DNA of 64,000 bases from Comamonadaceae bacterium OS-1 (GCA_027923965.1 AP026969.1:2232001-2296000); one strand, 5' to 3'. Positions 8,094 to 19,125 are shown, counted from the stretch's first letter. Notes: generated from the sequence alone by a model not told the origin. Program-made: numbers and translations.

Positions 8094-8870
8094 TCACAAC
8101 AAGGGCCGCAGCTCCCGCGCCGCCTCCAGCAGCAGCGGCAGCAAGTCCCGGCGCAGCACCTCCTGCTCCAGCCGCTGCGGCGTGGTGACCACGTTCAGGG
8201 CGGCCACGGTCTTGCCCTGCAGGTTGCGCAGGGGGATGGCCAGGGCGTGCACCCCGAGTTCGTGCTCTTCGCTGGCGACGCAGAAGTCGTCGGCGCGCAC
8301 TTGGGCAATGGCGGCGCGGAAGGCTTTGGGGTCGGTGGTGGTGTGGGCAGTGAGGCGCGGCAGGCTGCGGTCTTTCATCCAGGCGTTGAAGGCCAGCTTG
8401 GACTCGTTGGCCAGCAGCACCCTGCCGGTGGACGTGGCGTGGGCAGGCAAGCGTGCGCCCAGGTGCAGGCCGTAGGCCAGCACACGCAGCGCACCACCGC
8501 TGCGGTCGTTACCGCTGCGGGCCACGATAACGACTTCATCACCATCGCGCACCACGGCCGAAAACGATTCCAGCGTCTGCGCCGCCAACCGGTTCAAGGT
8601 GGGCTGCAGCACCCGCGGCAGCTGGGCCGATGCCAGATAGCTGCCCGAGAAGCGCAGCACCTTGGCCGCCAGCCAGAAGTAGCTGCCGTCGGTGTCCAGG
8701 TAGCCCAGGTGCGCCAGCGTCAGCAGGTGGCGGCGTGCTGCGGCGCGGGTCAGCCCGGCGCGCTGGGCGGCCAGGGTGGCGTTGAGGCGCTGGCGCTCGG
8801 TGTCAAAGCTCTCCAGCACCGCCATGCCCTTGGCCATGCCTTCGATCAAATCTGCCTTTTGAATGGTCAC
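8094..8870 (-). CDS. pobR: IclR-family regulator of 4-hydroxybenzoate use (PobR-like)
   Basis: About 258 residues from a GTG at 8870, preceded by GGAG at 5 nt. The frame is open to 8915. An N-terminal winged helix (LNATLAAQRAGLTRAAARRHLLTLAHLGYL) is followed by an IclR effector domain containing HATSTGRVLLA and the CVASEEHELGVHALAIPL motif near the C-terminus. IclR regulators of the PcaR/PobR/PcaU group control protocatechuate and 4-hydroxybenzoate genes. It is divergent from pobA with about 124 nt between starts, so it probably activates pobA in response to 4-hydroxybenzoate. The regulatory role is inferred from family and position. Confidence 0.85.
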   Translation of the reverse strand: MTIQKADLIEGMAKGMAVLESFDTERQRLNATLAAQRAGLTRAAARRHLLTLAHLGYLDTDGSYFWLAAKVLRFSGSYLASAQLPRVLQPTLNRLAAQTLESFSAVVRDGDEVVIVARSGNDRSGGALRVLAYGLHLGARLPAHATSTGRVLLANESKLAFNAWMKDRSLPRLTAHTTTDPKAFRAAIAQVRADDFCVASEEHELGVHALAIPLRNLQGKTVAALNVVTTPQRLEQEVLRRDLLPLLLEAARELRPLL

Positions 8871-8964
8871 GGCGGCTCCAATTCTGCGCGGTGATCGCAC
8901 ATCGAGGCCGATCATCGCACAAAGGCGTACTGAAAGGCTGTCAATTGGGCGGACTAAAACCTAA

Positions 8965-10182
<1,218 letters not shown>

Positions 10183-10257
10183 AAGAATGTAACCGACCGT
10201 ATACACGCAAGAGTACAGGTTCAGAATTCCACCTCGGTACACATCGGAGTGACGGGG

Positions 10258-10878
10258 ATGAAAAAAAAAGGGAAGATCCACCACTGGAATACCTCGCGCG
10301 GTATGGGGTCTATCCGCAGCTCCCAAACCGGCTACGACGTTCTTTTCCGCATCAAGGACTACCGGGGCTCGACGCTACCGCGCGAAGGCGAAACGGTGTG
10401 GTTTGACGAAGTCAGCTCCGTCCACACCAAACCCCATGCCATTGGGGTCAGCACCGTCAGTGGCAATGCCGACGTGCACTCCACCCGGCCCCGCCACTAC
10501 ATAGGCCGCAGATCCAACGCACGCCCTTTCGTATTGCTGCTCTTCCTGTGGGTGGTGCTGGGGGTATGGGGGGTCTGGAGCTACCGGCTGCCAGTCTGGC
10601 TGGTAGCCGCCGTGCTGGCGGTAAACCTGCTTACGGTGCTGGCCTACGCCAAGGGCCTGCAGACGGCGCGCAACCGCAGTTGGCGCACCCCGGAGCCCGT
10701 GTTGCACCTGCTCAGCCTGCTGGGTGGCTGGCCGGGGGCGGGCCTGGCCCAAGCCGTTATGCGCTACCGCTCCCAAAAACCCTCGTTCGGCACCTTGTAC
10801 TGGTGCACGGTGGGCTTGCACCTTGCCTTGCTGCTGGGCTGGCTACTTTGGCTGGAGCCGCGGCTGGCAGGCTATTGA
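10258..10878 (+). CDS. Cold-shock-like/DUF1294 membrane protein
   Basis: 206 residues from the ATG at 10258, which has GGAG 9 nt upstream (a GTG at 10249 is less likely). Residues 1-65 resemble a cold-shock domain, with KGKIHHWNTSRGMGSI aligning to the first strands. The RNA-binding motifs are degenerate: RGMGSI for KGFGFI and VLFR for VFFH. About 90-205 holds four membrane helices of the DUF1294 type, including LLSLLGGWPGA and the RYRSQKPSF motif. Nucleic-acid binding near the membrane has been suggested by this fusion, but function is unknown. Confidence 0.8.
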   Translation: MKKKGKIHHWNTSRGMGSIRSSQTGYDVLFRIKDYRGSTLPREGETVWFDEVSSVHTKPHAIGVSTVSGNADVHSTRPRHYIGRRSNARPFVLLLFLWVVLGVWGVWSYRLPVWLVAAVLAVNLLTVLAYAKGLQTARNRSWRTPEPVLHLLSLLGGWPGAGLAQAVMRYRSQKPSFGTLYWCTVGLHLALLLGWLLWLEPRLAGY

Positions 10879-11060
10879 TTGGCAGCCGAACCGGGCCAAG
10901 TCGGCGACCACTGCCCAAATAACAGGCAGTGCAATCTTTCCCCTTTAAAACCAAGGACTTAACCTGGTCATACAAATAAAGTACAGAGTTACCCCCAAAG
11001 TTATCCAGTGCAGACGGGGAGAACTTTGGCGGGGACTTTGTATTTTGGCCATCGCTACCA
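10879..11060. other. Non-coding gap, nothing recognised
   Basis: Between the DUF1294 gene and the repeat. Some AT-rich sequence at 10935-10990, with no tRNA, hairpin terminator or ORF that I can support. Confidence 0.4.
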
Positions 11061-11110
11061 AAAGAATAGCTACCTGTGCTTATGGAATAAGCACGGGAGC
11101 CACTTTTTAT
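11061..11110. repeat. Dispersed palindromic intergenic repeat
   Basis: AATAGCTACCTGTGCTTATG and GAATAAGCACGGGAGCCAC. The core TGCTTAT..ATAAGCA is a clear dyad. It overlaps the stop of ygiQ. Confidence 0.8.
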
Positions 11111-13455
11111 ACCTTGGACTTGTAGCTGGGCCGGGCGGGCTTGGCCGACTTGCCCGAGCCGTTGTCGCGGGGCGGCAGGCCGGTGTGTTGCGTCAGCAGG
11201 CGGCCCTTGGTCACGGGCGATGCCTTGGTGGTTACCGTGGTGGAGTTCTTCTTGCGCGCGCTTTCATAGCCACCGTCCGTCATCGGCTGGTAGGTGGGAA
11301 TGAGGTGGTGCTTGCCGTTGCCGATCAGGTCGGCGCGGCCCATGGTTTTCAGGGCTTCGCGCAGCAGCGGCCAGTTGTTGGCATCGTGGTAGCGCAAAAA
11401 GGCCTTGTGCAGCCGGCGGCGGCGGTCGCCACGGACGATGTCCACGGTTTCGCTGTCGCGGGTGATCTTGCGCAGCGGGTTCTTGCCGCTGTGGTACATG
11501 GTGGTGGCGGTGGCCATGGGCGAGGGGTAGAAGGTCTGCACCTGGTCGGCGCGGAAACCGTTCTTCTTCAACCACAGCGCCAGGTTCATCATGTCTTCGT
11601 CGCTGGTGCCGGGGTGGGCGGCGATGAAGTACGGGATCAGGTACTGCTTCTTGCCCGCTTCCAGGCTGAACTTTTCGAACAAGGTTTTGAACTTGTCGTA
11701 GCTGCCGATGCCCGGCTTCATCATCTTGGTGAGCGGGCCCTGCTCGGTGTGCTCGGGCGCGATCTTCAGGTAGCCGCCCACGTGGTGCGTCACCAGCTCT
11801 TTGACGTACTCAGGGCTTTGCACGGCCAGGTCGTAGCGCAGGCCGGAGCCGATCAGGATCTTCTTGATGCCCTTGAGCGCGCGGGCGCGGCGGTAGATCT
11901 TGATCAGCGGGTCGTGGTTGGTGCCCAGGTTGGAGCAGATGCCGGGGTAGACACAGCTGGGCTTGCGGCAGGCGGCCTCGATCTCGGGGCTCTTGCAGCC
12001 CAGACGGTACATATTGGCCGTGGGACCACCCAGGTCGGAGATGGTGCCGGTAAAGCCCTTCACCTTGTCGCGGATGTCTTCCACCTCTTTGATGATGGAC
12101 TCTTCGGAGCGGCTCTGGATGATGCGGCCCTCGTGCTCGGTGATGGAGCAAAAGGTGCAGCCGCCAAAGCAGCCGCGCATGATGTTGACGCTGAAGCGGA
12201 TCATCTCCCAGGCGGGGATCTTGGTGGCGCCGTCATGGCTGCCGTTCTCGTCGGCGTAGGCAGGGTGCGGGCTGCGGGCATACGGCAGGTCGAACACGGT
12301 GTCCATCTCGGCCGTGGTCAAGGGAATGGGCGGCGGGTTGATCCACACGTCGCGGGCGGTCACGCCCTCGCCATGGGCCTGCACCAGGGATCGGGCATTG
12401 CCGGGGTTGGTTTCCAGATGCAGCACGCGGTTGGCGTGGGCGTAGAGCACCGGGTCGGCCTTGACCTGCTCGTAGGACGGCAGGCGGATCACCGAGCGGT
12501 CACGTGCGGGCACCTTGATCTTGGCGAGTTCACGCGCTTGGGAGCGGGCCAGGGCATCGCCCAGCGAGGGGCTCATCTTGACCACGGCCTGGGCGGGCAC
12601 GCCCTGCGGATTGGCATCGTCCTTGGAGCAGCTCGCGCCCTGCTCTGCCGCCTGCTCGGAGGTGGTCTGGTAGGGGTTGATGTGCGATTCGACGCGGCCT
12701 GGCGCATCCACCGAGGTGGAGTTGATCTCTGTCCAGTCGCGCCCGGTGGGGTCGTCGCTGCGGCGGATGAAGGCGGTGCCGCGCACGTCGGTAATGCTCT
12801 GCACCGGCTCCTTGGCAGCCAGGCGGTGGGCCACTTCGACGATGGCGCGCTCGGCGTTGCCGTACAGCAGCAGGTCGCACTTGGCATCCACCACCACGCT
12901 ACGGCGGACCTTGTCGGACCAATAGTCGTAGTGGGCGATGCGGCGCAGCGAACCTTCGATGCCGCCCAGGACGATGGGCACATCCTTATAGGCCTCACGG
13001 CAGCGCTGGCTGTAGACAATGGCGGCGCGGTCGGGACGCTTGCCGCCGATGTCACCGGCGGTGTAGGCATCGTCACTGCGGATCTTGCGGTCGGCGGTGT
13101 AGCGGTTGATCATCGAATCCATGTTGCCCGAGGTCACCCCGAAGAACAGGTTGGGCTTGCCCAGCGCCTTGAACGGGTCGGCGCTTTGCCAGTCGGGCTG
13201 GGCAATGATGCCCACGCGAAAGCCCTGCATCTCCAGCATGCGGCCGATCACCGACATGCCAAAACTGGGGTGGTCTACATAGGCATCGCCGGTGACGATG
13301 ATCACGTCGCAACTGTCCCAGCCCAGTTTGTCCATCTCGGCGCGGCTCATCGGCAAAAATTTGGACGTACCAAAGCGGGCCGCCCAGTACTTGCGGTAGC
13401 TGGTCAGCGGCTTGGCAGCGCGCGCGAAAAAGGAAACGTCGACTGGGGCGTTCAT
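11107..13455 (-). CDS. YgiQ-family radical SAM protein
   Basis: 782 residues. An N-terminal region with [18 protein letters not shown] and [13 protein letters not shown] characterises YgiQ. The radical SAM motif CFGGCTFC (about residue 430) gives the CxxxCxxC iron-sulfur site, followed by [17 protein letters not shown]. The C-terminus is a Lys-rich tail. YgiQ proteins are widespread and cytosolic, but their reaction is not established. Monocistronic, with a repeat copy overlapping its end. Confidence 0.93.
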   Translation of the reverse strand: MNAPVDVSFFARAAKPLTSYRKYWAARFGTSKFLPMSRAEMDKLGWDSCDVIIVTGDAYVDHPSFGMSVIGRMLEMQGFRVGIIAQPDWQSADPFKALGKPNLFFGVTSGNMDSMINRYTADRKIRSDDAYTAGDIGGKRPDRAAIVYSQRCREAYKDVPIVLGGIEGSLRRIAHYDYWSDKVRRSVVVDAKCDLLLYGNAERAIVEVAHRLAAKEPVQSITDVRGTAFIRRSDDPTGRDWTEINSTSVDAPGRVESHINPYQTTSEQAAEQGASCSKDDANPQGVPAQAVVKMSPSLGDALARSQARELAKIKVPARDRSVIRLPSYEQVKADPVLYAHANRVLHLETNPGNARSLVQAHGEGVTARDVWINPPPIPLTTAEMDTVFDLPYARSPHPAYADENGSHDGATKIPAWEMIRFSVNIMRGCFGGCTFCSITEHEGRIIQSRSEESIIKEVEDIRDKVKGFTGTISDLGGPTANMYRLGCKSPEIEAACRKPSCVYPGICSNLGTNHDPLIKIYRRARALKGIKKILIGSGLRYDLAVQSPEYVKELVTHHVGGYLKIAPEHTEQGPLTKMMKPGIGSYDKFKTLFEKFSLEAGKKQYLIPYFIAAHPGTSDEDMMNLALWLKKNGFRADQVQTFYPSPMATATTMYHSGKNPLRKITRDSETVDIVRGDRRRRLHKAFLRYHDANNWPLLREALKTMGRADLIGNGKHHLIPTYQPMTDGGYESARKKNSTTVTTKASPVTKGRLLTQHTGLPPRDNGSGKSAKPARPSYKSKV

Positions 13456-13621
13456 TCAGGGGCTTTGTTGGGGGTAACCCGCGATTTTAAGGGCTGGGGC
13501 GGTTTTAGGCTACGAACGCCTGCATAACCGCTGTTTTTCAACTGGTTATGCGGCTTTCTGCGGGCGGCGACGGCTACCTTTGCTCACATTTTTCAAGTAT
13601 CTCTGTGTTACAAACAAAGCC

Positions 13622-14953
13622 ATGTTTGATACCGTGCCTGACTCCCAATACTTCGCCAGGGCGGTGTCGCAACTGGGCCCGGACCGGGGCATGCAGACCA
13701 ACCGCCCGGTGATGGGCGGCAACGGCATCAAGATCCTGGACCAAGGCGCAAAGATCACGCCCGGGCTGTACGAGCGCCTGGTGCAGCACCGCCCCACCAC
13801 CCGGCTGGAAGACGCCATCGACATCGAGGGCTCGGTCACTGGCCCGAACCTGCGCGCCATCGGCGAAGAGCTGCTGGACAGCAACCTGGTGTTTTCGCGC
13901 ATGGTCGAAAAGCCCGAAGACCGCCAACTGCTGCTCGACTGCCTGCAGGCCGTGCCGCTGCCCCCCGCCATCGCCTTTCAGCTGACCGTGGTGCGCGATG
14001 TGCACCCCGGCCAGTTCCGCTACTTTGTGGCTACCGCGCTGACCGCTGTGTGGCTGGCCAACCGCCCGCTGGCGCTGCGCGGCGACCTGGTGATGCTGGC
14101 CGCCGCCGGGCTGCTGCACGACCTGGGCATGATGCACATCGACCCCGTGCTGCTGGAGCCCAGCGCAGAGATCAGCCCGGAGCAGCGCCGCCAGCTCTAC
14201 TCGCACCCGCTGGTGTCGGTGCTGCTGCTGGAGCGCCACGCCGAGTACCGCGTCGAGATGCTGCGCGCCGTGCGCGAGCACCACGAGGTGCTGGACGGCT
14301 CTGGCTACCCCGCCGGGCTGGCCGCCACGTCCATCGGGGCCTGGGGCCGCATCGTGTCGCTGGCGCAGGTGGTGGCGGCCCTGGTGCGGCCTGGCCGCAG
14401 CCATGCGCTACTGCGCCTGTCGGTGCTGCTGCGTACCAACCGGCACCGCTACGACACCGTGCTGATCAACCGCATGCTGCCGCTGCTGCAGCGCCCGGAT
14501 GCCGATGCACCCCAGGCGGACGGCATCGACAACCCGGTGGCCGACCCGGTGCGCCACCTCAAGGCGATTTACCAGGCGCTGCTGGGCTGGCCCGCGGCGC
14601 TGGCGCAGGACATGCGCTGGTCGGCGGCGCGGCGTGGCGGGCTGGTGTTCATCGGCGAGCGCTGCGCGCGCATCCACCGCACCATCATCGAGTCAGGCGT
14701 AGCCCCCGACCAGCTGCAAAGCCTGGATGCCGACTCCATCAACGGGCCGCTGGCCGACGAACTGTCGCTGATCACCCGCGAACTGGCATGGCAACTGCGC
14801 GCCGTGGAACGCGAAGCCCGCAGGCGCTGGGCCGCCACCGCACAAGAGAAGCTGCCGGACAGCCTGGCGGCATGGGCCGACAAGGTGGAATCCGTCTGCG
14901 CCGACCTGGTGGAGCGCAGCAACCTGGCCGCGGTACAAACCGAGAAAATCTAA
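13622..14953 (+). CDS. HD-GYP domain protein (probable cyclic-di-GMP phosphodiesterase)
   Basis: 443 residues from the ATG at 13622 (a TTG at 13580 is possible). The N-terminus (about 1-115) is an uncharacterised input region. The HD domain includes LHDLGMMHID, HPLVSVLLLER, and the GYP signature HHEVLDGSGYPAGL. The metal-binding His-Asp pairs are retained. The Lys of the usual HDxGK is Met, which is seen in other active and inactive members. HD-GYP enzymes hydrolyse cyclic-di-GMP to control motility and biofilm. No response-regulator receiver is attached. Confidence 0.88.
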   Translation: MFDTVPDSQYFARAVSQLGPDRGMQTNRPVMGGNGIKILDQGAKITPGLYERLVQHRPTTRLEDAIDIEGSVTGPNLRAIGEELLDSNLVFSRMVEKPEDRQLLLDCLQAVPLPPAIAFQLTVVRDVHPGQFRYFVATALTAVWLANRPLALRGDLVMLAAAGLLHDLGMMHIDPVLLEPSAEISPEQRRQLYSHPLVSVLLLERHAEYRVEMLRAVREHHEVLDGSGYPAGLAATSIGAWGRIVSLAQVVAALVRPGRSHALLRLSVLLRTNRHRYDTVLINRMLPLLQRPDADAPQADGIDNPVADPVRHLKAIYQALLGWPAALAQDMRWSAARRGGLVFIGERCARIHRTIIESGVAPDQLQSLDADSINGPLADELSLITRELAWQLRAVEREARRRWAATAQEKLPDSLAAWADKVESVCADLVERSNLAAVQTEKI

Positions 14954-15012
14954 GAAAAATCAGGCTCCCGTGCTTGCCCCATCAGCACGAGAATCTCTTT
15001 TTTTCATAGCAA
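14954..15012. repeat. Dispersed palindromic intergenic repeat
   Basis: AAATCAGGCTCCCGTGCTTG and CATCAGCACGAGAATCTC between convergent genes, followed by TCATAGCAATTAGCT. Confidence 0.75.
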
Positions 15013-16173
15013 TTAGCTGCCCAGACCCATGGCCCGGGTGATCACCTCCTTCATGATCTCGTTGGTGCCGCCGTAGATGCGCTGCACCCGGGCATCGGCG
15101 TAGGCACGGGTGATAGGGTATTCCCACATGTAGCCGTAGCCGCCAAAGAGCTGCACGCACTGGTCCATCACCTTGCACTGCAGGTCGGTGGTCCAGTACT
15201 TGGCCATGCTGGCGGTGGCGGTGTCCAGCCGGTCTTGCAACAGCAGCTCGGTGCAGCGGTCGATGAAGACCTGGGCCACCTGCACCTCGGTCTGCAACTC
15301 GGCCAGGGTGAAGCGGGTGTTCTGGAAACTGGCCACCGGCTGGCCAAACACCTTGCGCTCTTTCACATAGGCCACGGTCCAGTCGATGGCAGCCTGGGCG
15401 GCGGCCACGGCGGTGATGGCGATCTGCAGGCGCTCCCAGGGCAGTTGCTCCATCAGGCAGATAAAGCCGCGGTTTTCATGCAGGCTGCCGCCCAGGAGCT
15501 GGTCGGCCTGCAGGTGCACATTGTCAAAAAACAGCTCGGCCGTGTCCTGCGCTTTCATGCCCAGTTTTTTGAGGCGCTTGCCCACGGTAAAGCCGGGCAT
15601 GCCGCGCTCCACCAGAAACAGGCTGGTGCCCTTGGCCCCGGCCGCCGGGTTGGTCTTGGCCACCACCACCACCAGGTCGGCGTGCCAGCCGTTGGTGATG
15701 AAGGTCTTGCTGCCGTTGAGCCGGTAGCTGCCGTCGGGCTGCTGGATAGCGTTGGACTGGATGCCCTGCAGGTCCGACCCGGCCGCCGGTTCGCTCATGG
15801 CGATCGCCCCCACCATGGCCCCGCTGGCCATCTGCGGCAGGTATTTGGCTTTTTGCGCGGGCGTGGCGTAGTGCAGCAGGTACGGAGCCACGATTTCGCT
15901 GTGCAGGCTGTAGCCAATGCCGGTGATGCCCGCGCGGGCCAGCTCTTCGATCTGCACCACCGAATACAGCTTGTCGGCCCCCGAGCCGCCCCATTCCTCG
16001 GGCATGGAGGTGCACAAAAAGCCGTTGGCTCCAGCCTTGTGCCAGACATTGCGGTCCACATAGCCCTGCTCTTCCCAGGCGGCGTGGAAGGGCACGATTT
16101 CCTTTTCAACAAAACGGCGAAAGCTGTCGCGAAAAGCTGCGTGGTCCGGGCTGAAAAGGGTGCGTTCAATCAT
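15013..16173 (-). CDS. Acyl-CoA dehydrogenase
   Basis: 386 residues, the usual length, from the ATG giving MIERTLFSPDHAAFRDSFRR. An upstream in-frame extension to 16824 overlaps the opposite chromate gene and lacks family similarity, so it is rejected. FAD-linked domain motifs are present: AMSEPAAGSDLQ (N-domain), QLFGGYGYMWEYPITRAYADARVQRIYGGTNEIMKE (C-domain, with the catalytic-type Glu in the GGTNE region). It catalyses alpha,beta-dehydrogenation of an acyl-CoA and passes electrons to ETF, whose genes lie at 53-54.7 kb. The chain-length specificity is unknown. Confidence 0.92.
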   Translation of the reverse strand: MIERTLFSPDHAAFRDSFRRFVEKEIVPFHAAWEEQGYVDRNVWHKAGANGFLCTSMPEEWGGSGADKLYSVVQIEELARAGITGIGYSLHSEIVAPYLLHYATPAQKAKYLPQMASGAMVGAIAMSEPAAGSDLQGIQSNAIQQPDGSYRLNGSKTFITNGWHADLVVVVAKTNPAAGAKGTSLFLVERGMPGFTVGKRLKKLGMKAQDTAELFFDNVHLQADQLLGGSLHENRGFICLMEQLPWERLQIAITAVAAAQAAIDWTVAYVKERKVFGQPVASFQNTRFTLAELQTEVQVAQVFIDRCTELLLQDRLDTATASMAKYWTTDLQCKVMDQCVQLFGGYGYMWEYPITRAYADARVQRIYGGTNEIMKEVITRAMGLGS

Positions 16174-16309
16174 GCGAATGGGGGGCGGGTGGAAGACCGG
16201 GCCAATGTACCGTAGCGCACCACCATGGGGCCACCGCATAAGCCCGGCTTGCCCGGCCCGCATCCTCCATTTGGAGGACAAACGCAGGAGCCGTGGCGAT
16301 AATCCGGGC

Positions 16310-16912
16310 ATGCAATCTTCGCCCACCACACCTGCCGTCCCCCCCTCCTCCGCCTCCAGCCCGCAACAGCCCCAGTCCCCCACCGATCTGTTCCTGTCCT
16401 TCACCTGGCTGGCCTTGCAGGGCTTTGGCGGCGTGCTGGGCGTGGTGCAGCGCGAGATGGTGGAAAAAAAGCGCTGGCTGACCCAGGAGCAATTCCTCGA
16501 AGACTGGGCCGTGGCGCAGATCATGCCCGGCCCGAATGTGCTGAACCTGGGGGTGATGATCGGCGACCGCCATTTCGGCCTGCGCGGGGCCCTGGCGGCC
16601 ATCGCAGGCTTGCTGGCGGTGCCCCTGCTGGTGGTGCTGGCCCTGGCCCTGGTGTATGCCCAGTACGCCGAGCACCCGGCGGTGATCGGTGCCTTGCGCG
16701 GCATGGGCGCGGTGGCGGCGGGCCTGATCTGCGCCACCGGCCTGCGCCTGCTGCGGGCGGTGCGCCGCCATGTGATGGGCGTGGCACTGTGCGCCGTGCT
16801 GGGCGTGCTGAGCTTTGTGCCCATCGCCCTGCTGCACTGGCCGCTGGCCTACGTGCTGCTGGTGGTGGGCGGCCTGGCCTGCGTGCAAACCTACCGCAAG
16901 CTGGCACCATGA
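16310..16912 (+). CDS. Chromate transporter, first subunit (short ChrA type)
   Basis: 200 residues, about half of a full ChrA. The motifs LQGFGGVLGVVQREMV and QIMPGPNVLNLGVMIGDRHFGLRGALAA are those of the CHR domain, with five to six membrane helices. An N-terminal Pro/Ser tail is cytosolic by inference. The ATGA junction with the next gene indicates translational coupling. Short paired CHR proteins work together, one domain each. They export chromate or are taken for related anion transporters. Substrate assignment rests on family only. Confidence 0.88.
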   Translation: MQSSPTTPAVPPSSASSPQQPQSPTDLFLSFTWLALQGFGGVLGVVQREMVEKKRWLTQEQFLEDWAVAQIMPGPNVLNLGVMIGDRHFGLRGALAAIAGLLAVPLLVVLALALVYAQYAEHPAVIGALRGMGAVAAGLICATGLRLLRAVRRHVMGVALCAVLGVLSFVPIALLHWPLAYVLLVVGGLACVQTYRKLAP

Positions 16913-17493
16913 GCAGCCTGCACAGCATCGTCATGCAGGGCCTGGACTGGCTGAACCTGTGGTGGCATTTCACCGCGCTGTCGCTGCTGGCCGTGGGCGG
17001 CGCGATCACCGCCGCACCCGACATGCACCGCTTTCTGGTCGAGCAGCAGCACTGGCTGACCAATGAGCAGTTCAACACCTCCATCGCCATCGCCCAGGCC
17101 GCGCCGGGGCCGAACATCCTGTTCATCGCCCTGCTGGGCTGGAACGTGGGGCTGAACGCCGGTGGCTACGGCGCGGCCCTGCTGGGCATGGCCTGCACCA
17201 TGCTGGGCATTCTGGTGCCCAGCACCACGCTGATGTGGCTGTCTACCCGCTGGGGCCACCGCAACCGCGAGCTGCGCGCCGTGCGGGCCTTCAAGCAGGG
17301 CATGGCACCGATCGTGATTGCGCTGATGCTGGCCACCGGCTGGCTGCTGTCGAGTGCCCAGCACGGGCCCGAGCGCGACTGGCCGCTGTGGTTGCTGACG
17401 GGCCTCAGCGCCCTGGTGGTCTGGCGCACCAAGATCCACATTCTGTGGCTGCTGGGCATAGGCGCAGCGTTGGGCGCGACCGGCTGGGTCTGA
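16909..17493 (+). CDS. Chromate transporter, second subunit (short ChrA type)
   Basis: 194 residues from the ATG that overlaps the preceding stop by 4 nt. Motifs ALSLLAVGGAITAAPDMHRFLVE and IAQAAPGPNILFIALLGWNVG parallel those of the first subunit, so the two together make the usual ten or so helices of a chromate transporter. The gene ends 6 nt from the convergent gene at 17500, and no terminator is visible between them. Confidence 0.88.
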   Translation: MSSLHSIVMQGLDWLNLWWHFTALSLLAVGGAITAAPDMHRFLVEQQHWLTNEQFNTSIAIAQAAPGPNILFIALLGWNVGLNAGGYGAALLGMACTMLGILVPSTTLMWLSTRWGHRNRELRAVRAFKQGMAPIVIALMLATGWLLSSAQHGPERDWPLWLLTGLSALVVWRTKIHILWLLGIGAALGATGWV

Positions 17494-17499
17494 GCGCCG

Positions 17500-18090
17500 T
17501 TAAAACCGCAGCCGGTAATACACCATCGGCCTGCCGCGGCTGACGCGCAGCACCACCTTTTCGTTGTTGTTGAGCTGCAGGCCCAAGGCCCCGCCCAGCT
17601 CGAACTGGATGCCGCGTGCACTGGCGGCGCTGAATTGCATCTCCAGCCGGGTGTTGTAGTTCAGGGGGTTGGCGGTTTGGCTCGCAATGCCCGGCTCCGG
17701 CCAGGGGCCCAGGTGCTGCCACACGCCGATGCGCACGCGGCCCTGGCCCTGGTCGGCCGAGCGCCAGTGCAGGCCCAGGTCCAGCCCGCCCGGCCCCTCC
17801 GGTGCAGTGCGGGTGTCCCCCGCCAGGTTTTGGCGCGGGGCGGTCAAACCCAGCCCCACCCCCACGCCCGCCCGGTGCGCGGGGCCGGACCAGCCGGTGA
17901 GGGTCAGGCGGGAGTCCATCCGTACGTCGGCGCGCTGCAAGTTGGGCACCGACAGCGTGGCCAGCTCCAGCTGCGGGGCAGCAACGTCTGCCTCCTGCGA
18001 CCACACCATCCCGTCGCAACACAGCAGTGCCAGCACCACACCACAGCGTGGAGACAAACGCACATCAGGGCAAAAAGCGACAGCGGGCAT
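17500..18090 (-). CDS. Exported hypothetical protein, beta-rich
   Basis: 196 residues from the ATG at 18090, with GAGGTG 7 nt upstream (the frame is open to 18189 but begins inside the terminator). A hydrophobic signal (GVVLALLCCDGMVWS) is followed by alternating strands such as RMDSRLTLTGW and GVGVGLGL, ending RGRPMVYYRLRF with a C-terminal Phe typical of outer-membrane barrels. I do not recognise a family. An outer-membrane or periplasmic location is an inference. Confidence 0.65.
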   Translation of the reverse strand: MPAVAFCPDVRLSPRCGVVLALLCCDGMVWSQEADVAAPQLELATLSVPNLQRADVRMDSRLTLTGWSGPAHRAGVGVGLGLTAPRQNLAGDTRTAPEGPGGLDLGLHWRSADQGQGRVRIGVWQHLGPWPEPGIASQTANPLNYNTRLEMQFSAASARGIQFELGGALGLQLNNNEKVVLRVSRGRPMVYYRLRF

Positions 18091-18159
18091 AGCGACGCAC
18101 CTCGGTGGAATTTCAACCATTGTGCTGCACTGCGGCATTTTTTTCAGCCGACAAGGCAT

Positions 18160-18188
18160 AAAAAAAGCCCACAAAAAGTGGGCTTTCA
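18160..18188 (-). terminator. Rho-independent terminator
   Basis: AAAGCCCAC / GTGGGCTTT stem (18164-18172 with 18178-18186) followed on the minus strand by a T run, just after the gene at 18205. Confidence 0.85.
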
Positions 18189-18204
18189 AAGTGCTTGAAC
18201 GGGT

Positions 18205-18741
18205 TTAAAACTCTTTGACCAGCGAGTAGGTCAGCCCGGCCGTACCCAGCATGTCCACCTGGGCGTTCCAGCCGCCACCAAAGCGCCAGCCCACGGCAGG
18301 CACGATGGCCGGCGAGAAGCCTTTGTAGTTCAGCGGCACCTTGTGGTTATAAGGCGGCTTGTAGCCGTACAAAATGCCGGCAGACCACTTCAAATACACC
18401 TGGGGCAGGCTGTCAAAGACGTTGTAGTAGCTCTTGCCCAGGTACAGGTAGCCGCTTTCCTGGCCAAACGAATTACTGAACAACGCCAGGCCGTAGAAGC
18501 TGTTGTCGACGGTGGATTCGCGTTCCAGACCGGCCAGGTGGACCGGGCGGTGTTCGACGTTGTAGCTGAAATGGGTGGTGTACGGGCTGAGTTCCAGCCG
18601 CCAGCGGTAAGGCACTGCCGGTGCCTCGACCTGTGCCGTGTCGGAGGCGGTGGCCGTTTGGGCCATGGCATTGCAGGCCAGGCCCAGCAAAGCGCAAGCA
18701 GCAAAAGCGGCGAAAGGCCGGGGGGTCATATAAGCATCCAT
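18205..18741 (-). CDS. Small exported outer-membrane-like protein
   Basis: 178 residues from the ATG at 18741 (MTPRP at 18729 is an alternative). Signal peptide FAAFAACALLGLACNAMAQ is followed by strands such as WRLELSPYTTHFSYN, ESGYLYLGKSYYNVF and AIVPAVGWRFGG, and the protein ends LVKEF. The final Phe and alternating pattern suggest a small barrel or lipid-binding outer-membrane protein. No family is recognised. Upstream lies a repeat copy, and a strong terminator follows. Confidence 0.7.
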   Translation of the reverse strand: MDAYMTPRPFAAFAACALLGLACNAMAQTATASDTAQVEAPAVPYRWRLELSPYTTHFSYNVEHRPVHLAGLERESTVDNSFYGLALFSNSFGQESGYLYLGKSYYNVFDSLPQVYLKWSAGILYGYKPPYNHKVPLNYKGFSPAIVPAVGWRFGGGWNAQVDMLGTAGLTYSLVKEF

Positions 18742-18837
18742 GGGGTGTTGAAACAAAAATATGGCTGAGAAGGTGCCAGGCCGACACCCGTCGCAAATGT
18801 GCGAGAGCCGCGTTCCTGGCTGGCCAGCATTGTAGCG

Positions 18838-18890
18838 CTACTGATTTAATAGCTGGTCATGCCGATGGCGCCTGCACAAGCACCGTATTC
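18838..18890. repeat. Dispersed palindromic intergenic repeat, diverged
   Basis: ATTTAATAGCTGGTCATGCC and CACAAGCACC share the repeat ends, with a degenerate core. It lies upstream of the first TPP riboswitch. Confidence 0.55.
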
Positions 18891-18951
18891 TGTTTCTACA
18901 TGTAAGCCACTGCGCTAGAATCCGCCCACTCCGCAACGCTGCGGGGTTTCG

Positions 18952-19043
18952 CTGGGGGTGTTGCGGCTTTGGAACCTGTTCAGAGCCTGCGACTGAGAAA
19001 GTCCCTTTGAACCTGATTGGGGTAATCCCCGCGCAGGGAAGCA
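18952..19043 (+). promoter_or_regulatory. TPP riboswitch (THI element) ahead of the CytX-like permease
   Basis: Contains CTGGGGGTG, CTGAGA (near 18993), CCCTTTGAACCTGATT and CCCCGCGCAGGGAAGC in the conserved order of the thiamine pyrophosphate aptamer. A gap of about 80 nt separates it from the likely start. Binding of thiamine pyrophosphate should repress the permease gene. Confidence 0.95.
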
Positions 19044-19125
19044 AGTTCTACCACGGCGGCCTTCTCCGGCCATACACGCCGTGCGGTTCAAGCCACCCTG
19101 CCAACATCTTGCATGGAGCTCGTGT

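Noticed and set aside
11008..13527. Long plus-strand ORF of 839 codons
   Set aside because: Antisense to ygiQ; composition is that of a shadow frame.
16174..16824. N-terminal extension of the acyl-CoA dehydrogenase
   Set aside because: It overlaps the chromate gene on the other strand, and the family start is at 16173.
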